Shown here in pieces: positions 57,567 through 64,000 of a stretch of DNA of 64,000 nucleotides. The notes under the pieces were generated by a model. The model had not been told where the DNA came from, made no database searches, and was given only the letters and a program-made list of their open reading frames with translations. Made by a program: the position numbers and the translations under genes. This DNA is from Rickettsia endosymbiont of Bradysia coprophila (lineage in GTDB: Bacteria; Pseudomonadota; Alphaproteobacteria; Rickettsiales; Rickettsiaceae). Every line of letters begins with the position of its first letter. Position 1 is the stretch's first letter. The stretch spans positions 62,001-126,000 of the forward strand of contig JAHXDM010000002.1 of the NCBI GenBank assembly GCA_019468145.1. The letters are read 5' to 3'.

Positions 57567-59315
57567 ATGGCCATTTATATTAGTTCAATAATTTATCCTC
57601 TATATATCATTTATTTATTATTAATAAATAAGGAAAATACGATAATTAATTTATATAAGGATTTATCCCTTAACTTTAACTATGACAATAAACTCCTAGC
57701 TCTAGCCTTTATTATGGTAACTTTGGCTACTAACCTATATGCCATTAGCACGAAAAGAAAACTTGAAGTAGTAATAGGGAGTATATATTCTTTTTTTTCT
57801 TTAATAGCTCTATTTGCTGGTGATTTTATTTCATTATTCATGTCCTTAGAAATTATGATGATAATGGCAACTATACTAATTTTTTATGGTAATCATCATA
57901 ATAGCGCCATAGGGGCAAGGCAATATTTTCTTACCCATCTCATTAGCGGCAGTCTTATTTTAATAGGTATTAGTTATATTATTGCTAATAATCCTAATAT
58001 TCAACTAATCCCTTTAACAGATTTAATAGAAAATAATAATAGTAATGTAATATTTTATATTTTAATTCTGGCAGGTTGTTTAATTAATGTGGCTGTTCCT
58101 CCTTTTTCTGGTTGGATGGTAAACTGTTATCCAGCTTCTTCAACAACTGGGCTAATATATTTAATTAGTTTTACGAGTAAAATATCGATTATTATTATAT
58201 TGAAACTATTTAGTGGATTAGAAATACTGAAATTTTTTGGAATATTAATGATCATTTATAGTGGGATTTACGCTTGTCTTGAAGATAATATCAAACGCGT
58301 AATATGTTACCTTACTATTCTGTCGCTAGGGTTTATGTTAATTGCTATTGGGACAAAAGGAACTGAGATGACTGCTGAAATTACAATGTTTCTATTTGTC
58401 CATATAGTTTATAATGCATTATTTAGCTTATATTTTGCCGTATTAATAGATAAATATAGAACCGAATATTTCTCGGAAATAAAAATGGGGGGTGGAACAA
58501 ACTTCCTGCATAAGTCGAAAAAGCCCTCGGAATTTTTAGGAGAAACGAAGCCGGGCCGAGTTGCTTACTCAAGTAGTAGTGAGGAAAGCATGCAAGCTTC
58601 GACAACAAAATTATCAACTAGATTGGCTTATGTAGGAAGTTTGATAAAAAACCCTTTATTACTCAGTAGCTTGACGTTAAGTATTTTATTAATGATTTCT
58701 TTCCCTTATCTTTCTAGTTTTAGTAGTAAAAACTTTATCATAGGAGCTTTGAATAAAGATATTAGCTATTATGCGGTAGTATTTTCTAAAATAATAATAT
58801 GTGTTGCTATCTTTTCTATGGTTAAACTGAAGAATATAGTGAGCAATTCTCTGGCCTCCGATCTTTTAAGTAAAATTAGCTTACTTATAATGTTATTATT
58901 TACTCTTATTATTAGCTGTTGGTTGGAAGAATTTTGTAATTTATGCAATCTCCCTTATCCATTACCAACAACAGCTGTCCATTGGTCAGATATAACAGAG
59001 CAACTAGCAATTATTCTCTCAGGTATTTTAGGGGCTGTAGCTGTAAGATATGCTTGCCGTAGACATTCCACTGCTAACTTTAATATAGATGTATTTCGGT
59101 TTATTGAAAATATTATAGGAAATATTTATTTTAAATATCATCATCAGCACGTGCAGCATGAACAACCTCATCCTATAGGAGATAATTATGCTATTTTTCA
59201 AAGGACAGAAAAAACAGTTTTACATAAAATAAAATCTTTACATAATCAATCAACAAGTTTATTTATAGTGATGAGTTTATTAATTAGTTTCACTATATAT
59301 ATGAATTTTGGATAA
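57567..59315 (+). CDS. Divergent antiporter-like membrane subunit with in-frame palindromic insert
   Basis: 582 residues, multiple membrane helices, related to the preceding subunits: SLEIMMIMATILIFYG keeps the Glu helix, but the expected Lys before the P-x-H motif is Asn (LINVAVPPFSGWMVNCYPAS). KRVICYLTILSLGFMLIAIG follows. Residues about 311-359 (FLHKSKKPSEFLGETKPGRVAY) are encoded by a palindromic element between helices. A tail of about 60 residues (FNIDVFRFIENIIGNIYFKY) ends with a last helix. Probably a structural or modified ion-path subunit. Confidence 0.75.
   Translation: MAIYISSIIYPLYIIYLLLINKENTIINLYKDLSLNFNYDNKLLALAFIMVTLATNLYAISTKRKLEVVIGSIYSFFSLIALFAGDFISLFMSLEIMMIMATILIFYGNHHNSAIGARQYFLTHLISGSLILIGISYIIANNPNIQLIPLTDLIENNNSNVIFYILILAGCLINVAVPPFSGWMVNCYPASSTTGLIYLISFTSKISIIIILKLFSGLEILKFFGILMIIYSGIYACLEDNIKRVICYLTILSLGFMLIAIGTKGTEMTAEITMFLFVHIVYNALFSLYFAVLIDKYRTEYFSEIKMGGGTNFLHKSKKPSEFLGETKPGRVAYSSSSEESMQASTTKLSTRLAYVGSLIKNPLLLSSLTLSILLMISFPYLSSFSSKNFIIGALNKDISYYAVVFSKIIICVAIFSMVKLKNIVSNSLASDLLSKISLLIMLLFTLIISCWLEEFCNLCNLPYPLPTTAVHWSDITEQLAIILSGILGAVAVRYACRRHSTANFNIDVFRFIENIIGNIYFKYHHQHVQHEQPHPIGDNYAIFQRTEKTVLHKIKSLHNQSTSLFIVMSLLISFTIYMNFG
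58498..58643 (+). repeat. Palindromic MITE-like element inside the antiporter subunit gene
   Basis: Arms CAAACTTCCTGCATAAG and its near-inverted partner CTTATGTAGGAAGTTTG. It is related to the infC-linked element at 45011-45157, sharing ends and internal CCCTCGG/AGGAGAAACGAAGCCGG-type sequence in opposite orientation. About 48 codons are added to the protein without breaking the frame. Confidence 0.88.
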
Positions 59316-59527
59316 GTTGGTATTACAAATTCACCAACTCAATGGTATGTTATATGTTGTGGCGGATCTTATCTTTTTTATTTAATACTTATCCTCCTGG
59401 GGAGGAAAGTTGGTATAGAGGCAAACCCCAGATAACCCCGATAGAGATAGTAGTATATATAATTGTAGGGATTATGATCTCGATTATTGTAGGGATATTG
59501 TTAAGTAATTCGAAAGAGGAGAATAAT

Positions 59528-61591
59528 ATGACGCCGCCTATAGCCGACAAAATTGCTTACAGCTTTACCCTCCATAATCAAAAAATTACCGATGAGTATG
59601 CTTGGCTGAGAGATCCCAATTGGCCCAATGTGCAAGATAAAAAAATTATAGAGTATTTACAAGCAGAAAATAATTATACGGAACAATTTTTTCAGACTAC
59701 TCAGAAAGAAAAAGAGACAATATTTGAAGAAATTAAAGGTAGAATTAAATTAGCAGATCAATCTGTATACACCAAGAAGGGCGATTACTATTATTATACT
59801 AGGACTGAAGAAGATAAAGGCTATCCTATATATTGTCGGAAAAAACATTCAATGTTAGCTGCCGAAGAGATTATACTTGATATTAATTTTATTGCTCGGG
59901 ACAATTCTTTTACTACTGTAAGAGCAGTAGCAATATCCCCGGATCAGACATTGATGGCGTATAGTGTTAATTTTACTGGTGATGAAAAATTTACAATTAA
60001 AGTTTATGATTTTAAACTTAACAAATATTTAGACGATGAAATAAAGGATGTTGGTCATAGCATAGTTTGGCATGAAAAGCTTAACGGATTTTTTTATATG
60101 CCTCTTAATGAGAATTTGCGGCGAGATAAAGTAATGTTTCATTCATTGGGTGAAAGACAAGAAAATGATAAATTAATGTTTAAAATCCACGATCCTTTAT
60201 ATCAATTAAACATCGAAAAATCTTCTAGTAAGCAATATGTTTTTATTAATGTTTCAGGACTTAATACTAATGAAATTCATGTGATTGCCATGGAGGATGA
60301 TAAATTCCAACCAAAGCTTATCAGGCCCCTTAAAGAAGGAATATTTTATGATATAGAACATAATTGCCATAATGGGGATAATAATTTTTATATTAGGACT
60401 AATGAAGGAGCTAAGAATTTTCGGGTAGTACTAGTAGATGTTAATAATTTTCAAAATAGCGGCTGGGATAATAATTATGTTCCAGAAGATCCGGACAAGT
60501 ATTTAATAAACTGTGAGATAACTAAAAACTATCTAATATTGAACTATAGTGATTTGGCCTTAAATTTAAGTAAAGTAAAATCTCTGCAAGATGGAGCCGA
60601 GAAGATTATTCATTTTCCGGATCCTGCTTTTTTGGCGATAACTTCCTCTACTAATTTTGAAGAAGATGATATTAGGGTATTTTATTCTTCCCTTGTTAGG
60701 CCAATCACTACTTATAGTTATGACTTTAATAGTGAAAAATTATCAATATTAAAAACTCAAGAAATACCTAGTGGTTTTAATTCTGAAGAATATGCTGTTG
60801 AGCGAATATGGGTAGATAATGAAGGAGTAAAAATACCCATTAGTTTATTTTATAAAAAATCCTTATTTCACAAAGATGGCTCTAACCCTTTATATCTATA
60901 TGGTTATGGTTCGTATGGTATAGGGATGGCGGCGGCCTTTAGAAATATTCCTATATCGTTAGTAAATCGCGGTTTTGTATATGCTATTGCTCATATTAGA
61001 GGGGGAAATGATCTGGGGCAGGACTGGTACGAGTCGGCGAAGTTTCTTAATAAAAAGCGCACCTTTACTGACTTTATTGCATCTGCGGAACAGTTGATTA
61101 AAGAGAAATATACTAAGAAAGGTAATATAGTAATTGGTGGGGGAAGTGCAGGGGGGTTATTAATGGGCGCGGTGATGAATGAAAGGCCAGAATTGTTTAA
61201 AGCAGTAGTTGCCCACGTACCTTTCGTGGATGTATTAAATACTATGCTTGATGAAAGTTTGCCCTTGACTCCTGGTGAATTTAAGGAATGGGGAAACCCA
61301 AAAGAATTAGAATATTTTACCTATATTAAGTCATATTCTCCCTATGACAATATAAAGCCACAGAACTATCCAAATTTATTTATTACTGCTGGGATTTCTG
61401 ATCCCCGAGTAGGTTATTGGGAAGCAGCTAAGTGGGTGGCTAAATTGCGGGCCTTAAAAACAGATGATAATATATTATTGTTAAAGACTAACATGGGAGC
61501 AGGACATCAAGGAGCTTCGGACCGTTTTGATTATTTAAAAGAATCTACTGAAGAGATAGTATTTATCCTTAAAATTTTTGGAATAATATAA
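59528..61591 (+). CDS. ptrB: Oligopeptidase B (S9A prolyl-oligopeptidase family)
   Basis: 687 residues from the ATG at 59528, preceded by AGAGGAG with 6-base spacing; MTPPIADKIAYSFTLHNQKITDEYAWLRD is the normal family start. The frame is open further up to an ATG at 59342, which would add 62 residues with a hydrophobic segment (IVVYIIVGIMISIIVGILL). N-terminal beta-propeller, then the alpha/beta hydrolase domain with the nucleophile GGGSAGGLLMG, Asp in ISDPRVGYWE and His in MGAGHQGASDR. Cleaves short peptides after basic residues. Confidence 0.93.
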   Translation: MTPPIADKIAYSFTLHNQKITDEYAWLRDPNWPNVQDKKIIEYLQAENNYTEQFFQTTQKEKETIFEEIKGRIKLADQSVYTKKGDYYYYTRTEEDKGYPIYCRKKHSMLAAEEIILDINFIARDNSFTTVRAVAISPDQTLMAYSVNFTGDEKFTIKVYDFKLNKYLDDEIKDVGHSIVWHEKLNGFFYMPLNENLRRDKVMFHSLGERQENDKLMFKIHDPLYQLNIEKSSSKQYVFINVSGLNTNEIHVIAMEDDKFQPKLIRPLKEGIFYDIEHNCHNGDNNFYIRTNEGAKNFRVVLVDVNNFQNSGWDNNYVPEDPDKYLINCEITKNYLILNYSDLALNLSKVKSLQDGAEKIIHFPDPAFLAITSSTNFEEDDIRVFYSSLVRPITTYSYDFNSEKLSILKTQEIPSGFNSEEYAVERIWVDNEGVKIPISLFYKKSLFHKDGSNPLYLYGYGSYGIGMAAAFRNIPISLVNRGFVYAIAHIRGGNDLGQDWYESAKFLNKKRTFTDFIASAEQLIKEKYTKKGNIVIGGGSAGGLLMGAVMNERPELFKAVVAHVPFVDVLNTMLDESLPLTPGEFKEWGNPKELEYFTYIKSYSPYDNIKPQNYPNLFITAGISDPRVGYWEAAKWVAKLRALKTDDNILLLKTNMGAGHQGASDRFDYLKESTEEIVFILKIFGII

Positions 61592-61628
61592 TAAGCCGTA
61601 AGTTCGATGTAAAAATGAATAATGATTA

Positions 61629-61735
61629 TATACTCCTCTTCAGATGATTTTGCTGCCTTGCGTGAGGGTAGAGCTGAGTCAAAGTCTAGGAGAGCATTGA
61701 GTAACAACGCAGGCAATTCATATCAGAGGAGTATA
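61629..61735. repeat. Palindromic element, intergenic copy of the mnhD insert
   Basis: TATACTCCTCTTCAGATGA at the left and its inverted partner at the right (TATCAGAGGAGTATA). Nearly identical to 55765-55873. Lies between ptrB and the methyltransferase gene. Confidence 0.92.
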
Positions 61736-61748
61736 AATATAATTTAAA

Positions 61749-62546
61749 GTGAATATTATATTTAACCGAGAAAAATTAACAGCTAATCGTAATAAAAGCG
61801 TAGATTCTATCAAAAAATGTCCTTACTTCCAGCAGGCGGCAGAGGATATTATGATGAGATTAAATTATATTGACAAAGATTTTGTTAATGTTTTAGATTT
61901 AGGATGTCGGAGTGGTTGTTTAACAAAACTATTAGCGCAGCGCTATAAACATGCTATAATTATAGTGGCTGATTCATCTAATAAACTGCTGCAATCTTTT
62001 GGGCATGCGCAAAAATTATTAGTTGATGAAGAAAATTTAAAAATAGCCTCAGGTAGCTTTGATCTTATAACCTTTTCGCTAGGTTTACAGTGGATTAATG
62101 ATGTGCAAAAATTTTTATTGCAAATTAGATTTCTGCTTAAAGAGAATGGGATATTTATTGGGAATTTTGTTGGTGGGAATAGTTTAAGCAGGCTTAAAAA
62201 AATTTTTATTGATGCGGAAATAGCCTTAATGCGTCCTACTAGCCCCCATATTTCTCCCTTCATTCACTTTGATCATGTTACCCCTTTGCTCTCTAGTGCT
62301 GGCTTTGCCGAAATCATCGTGGATTATGAAAATATTGAGCTAAAATACCGAAGTCCGTTAGAATTTATTAGAGAATTAAAAAATATTGGCGAATCTGGGG
62401 CCTTAAATAATAAAAATCATTATGCGATATCCAAGCAAATGCTTGCCATGTTACGCAAAGGTAATATTCCTTTCGTGGAACAAATTAATGTAATTAGTTT
62501 TATTGCTTCTCCTAATAAAAATAGTATAAAATTAACTTATAAATAA
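61749..62546 (+). CDS. NDUFAF5/BioC-like SAM-dependent methyltransferase family protein
   Basis: 265 residues from a GTG at 61749, without clear RBS. SAM-binding loop VLDLGCRSGCLTKLLAQR (about 48), ITFSLGLQWINDVQKFL (motif IV/V) and LKENGIFIGNFVGGNSL. The segment SPHISPFIHFDHVTPLLSSAGF and the late ELKNIGESGALNNK follow mitochondrial NDUFAF5 closely, a complex I assembly factor that hydroxylates an arginine. BioC is the alternative, but biotin genes are not seen here. I favour the NDUFAF5-like role. Confidence 0.75.
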   Translation: MNIIFNREKLTANRNKSVDSIKKCPYFQQAAEDIMMRLNYIDKDFVNVLDLGCRSGCLTKLLAQRYKHAIIIVADSSNKLLQSFGHAQKLLVDEENLKIASGSFDLITFSLGLQWINDVQKFLLQIRFLLKENGIFIGNFVGGNSLSRLKKIFIDAEIALMRPTSPHISPFIHFDHVTPLLSSAGFAEIIVDYENIELKYRSPLEFIRELKNIGESGALNNKNHYAISKQMLAMLRKGNIPFVEQINVISFIASPNKNSIKLTYK

Positions 62547-62567
62547 CTTAAATCAGGCACTTATATT

Positions 62568-63977
62568 ATGCAAGAATTTGACTTAATAGTAATTGGTAGT
62601 GGCCCAGCTGGCTATACTGCAGCAATAAGAGCAACGCAATTAGGCATGAAAGTTGCCTGTATAGAAAAAAGACTTGCCTTGGGTGGCACTTGTCTGAATG
62701 TTGGTTGCATTCCTTCTAAAGCTTTACTAAATTTCTCGGAAAAATATCATGAAGCTACTCATAAATTCTCGGAAGTAGGTATAATAACTGATGCTAAACT
62801 TGATTTATCCAAAATGATGGCTAAAAAAAACCAAATAGTATCCGAGTTATGTAAAGGTATAGATAGTCTATTTATAAAGAATAAAATCACTAAATTTATT
62901 GGTACTGCTAAACTTTTAGATAGCAATATTGTTGAAATAAAAAATGAAAAGTCAGTTGAGCAAATTTCCGCTAAAAATATTTTAATTGCTACGGGATCAA
63001 GTATTATTGAAATCCCTAATATTGTAATTGATGAACAAACCATTATCTCATCGACGGGAGCTTTGAGTCTTACAAAAGTACCAGAAACTATGGTAGTAAT
63101 TGGGGGTGGTTATATTGGTTTAGAACTGGGCTCCGTCTGGAATAGGCTTGGGAGTAAAGTAACGGTCATAGAATATGCAAACACCATAGTTCCTGCTTTG
63201 GATAAAGAGATTATTAGTCAATTTACTAAAATATTACAAAAACAATCTCTTGAATTACGGCTTGGTACTAAAGTTTTATCTGCTGAAAAGAAAATAGCAA
63301 ATGGTAGAGAGAAGGTTATTTTACAACTAGAAGAAGTAACTAGCAAGGTAGTTTCGCAAATTACCGCTGATATAGTATTAGTCGCAGTGGGGAGAAAAGC
63401 TAGTACTACCAATCTAGGGCTGGATAAATTAGGAATAGTATTAGATCAGCAAAATAGGATTGTGGTAAATAATCATTTCCAAACAACAATTCCCAGTATT
63501 TACGCGGTGGGCGATGTAATTGCTGGTCCAATGCTTGCTCATAAAGCTGAAGAAGAAGCTATAGCAAGTGTGGAAATAATGGCTGGTTTAGCAGGTCATG
63601 TAAATTATAACCTGATCCCTAGCGTCGTTTATACCTGGCCTGAAGTAGCAAGTGTTGGTTTGACAGAAGAGCAATTAAAAGAAGCTAAGATCGATTATCA
63701 AGTGGGTAAATTCCCATTTGTAGCTAATAGTAGAGCAAGAACCATCGGTGCTACTGAAGGTATGGTAAAAATCCTTGCCGATCGTGTGACTGATAAAGTG
63801 CTAGGAGCACATATTATCGGTCCCGATGCCGGTACTATGATCGCAGAAATGGTAGCCTTTATGGAATTTGGAGCTTCTTCCGAAGATATTGCTAGAACGT
63901 GTCACGCGCACCCTACTGTAAGTGAAGCTATCAAAGAAGCGGCTTTAGCTATTGATAAAAGAACTATTAATATTTAA
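62568..63977 (+). CDS. lpd: Dihydrolipoyl dehydrogenase (E3)
   Basis: 469 residues, normal length. FAD loop VIGSGPAGYTAAIRA at the N-terminus, redox disulfide GGTCLNVGCIPSKALL (about 39-54), NAD loop VIGGGYIGLELGS (about 178), FAD site YAVGDVIAGPMLAHKAEEE (about 310) and the catalytic HAHPTVSEAIKEAAL at the C-terminus. Reoxidises dihydrolipoamide in the pyruvate and 2-oxoglutarate dehydrogenase complexes. Starts 21 bp after the methyltransferase stop. Confidence 0.97.
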   Translation: MQEFDLIVIGSGPAGYTAAIRATQLGMKVACIEKRLALGGTCLNVGCIPSKALLNFSEKYHEATHKFSEVGIITDAKLDLSKMMAKKNQIVSELCKGIDSLFIKNKITKFIGTAKLLDSNIVEIKNEKSVEQISAKNILIATGSSIIEIPNIVIDEQTIISSTGALSLTKVPETMVVIGGGYIGLELGSVWNRLGSKVTVIEYANTIVPALDKEIISQFTKILQKQSLELRLGTKVLSAEKKIANGREKVILQLEEVTSKVVSQITADIVLVAVGRKASTTNLGLDKLGIVLDQQNRIVVNNHFQTTIPSIYAVGDVIAGPMLAHKAEEEAIASVEIMAGLAGHVNYNLIPSVVYTWPEVASVGLTEEQLKEAKIDYQVGKFPFVANSRARTIGATEGMVKILADRVTDKVLGAHIIGPDAGTMIAEMVAFMEFGASSEDIARTCHAHPTVSEAIKEAALAIDKRTINI

Positions 63978-64000
63978 TGGCTAATACAATAGTAATCACA

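Overview
The window is AT-rich and belongs to a Rickettsiaceae-type intracellular alphaproteobacterium (order Rickettsiales; Rickettsia or a protist/arthropod-associated relative). The evidence is a degraded Rickettsiales amplified genetic element (RAGE: Ti-type TraA relaxase, TraD-like and histidine-kinase-like proteins, TraG remnant, Dam remnant, DnaA-like initiator remnant), Rickettsia-type VirB8/VirB9, Rickettsia palindromic element (RPE)-like insertions inside genes, and a typical housekeeping set. Genus or species cannot be assigned from this window alone.

Region 1 (1 to about 35.2 kb) is accessory DNA. Its left third holds about three tandem copies of one module: a histidine-kinase-like ATPase without the phospho-acceptor histidine, then an AAA-ATPase/PD-(D/E)XK nuclease-like protein, then a convergent TraD-like small gene. 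The copies are near-identical over long stretches but carry sharply divergent blocks, so they look like mosaics made by gene conversion. They are broken up by IS481-like, ISKra4-like and IS5-like elements. Next come a coiled ORF split by an IS481 copy, a candidate oriT region, a 1426-residue TraA relaxase-helicase-primase, a 999-residue leucine-rich-repeat protein, a TraG/VirD4 C-terminal remnant, a PEP-synthase-like ATP-grasp gene split in two and joined to a very large helical C-terminal part, nested IS debris, a kinase remnant, a Dam pseudogene and a broken DnaA-like plasmid-type initiator. The region ends at a tRNA-Ala(GGC) gene, a plausible integration boundary.

Region 2 (35.3 to 64 kb) is mostly core genome: idi-waaA-acyltransferase-aatA on the minus strand (isoprenoid, lipid A-Kdo and aspartate metabolism), then on the plus strand a TPR methyltransferase-like gene, mlaA-mlaC (outer-membrane lipid asymmetry), thrS-infC (infC with an ATT start), pdhC-prfA, a hypothetical gene, an IS5-interrupted membrane protein (minus strand), an amidase, virB8-virB9, four cation/proton antiporter or complex-I-like membrane subunits, oligopeptidase B, an NDUFAF5/BioC-like methyltransferase and lpd.

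Small palindromic elements are frequent. Some sit in intergenic DNA, some inside coding sequence in frame (traA, mnhD-like, third antiporter subunit), and three have an end lying on the stop codon of the upstream gene. Several share terminal bases with the IS5-like element, which suggests they are MITEs mobilised by it.
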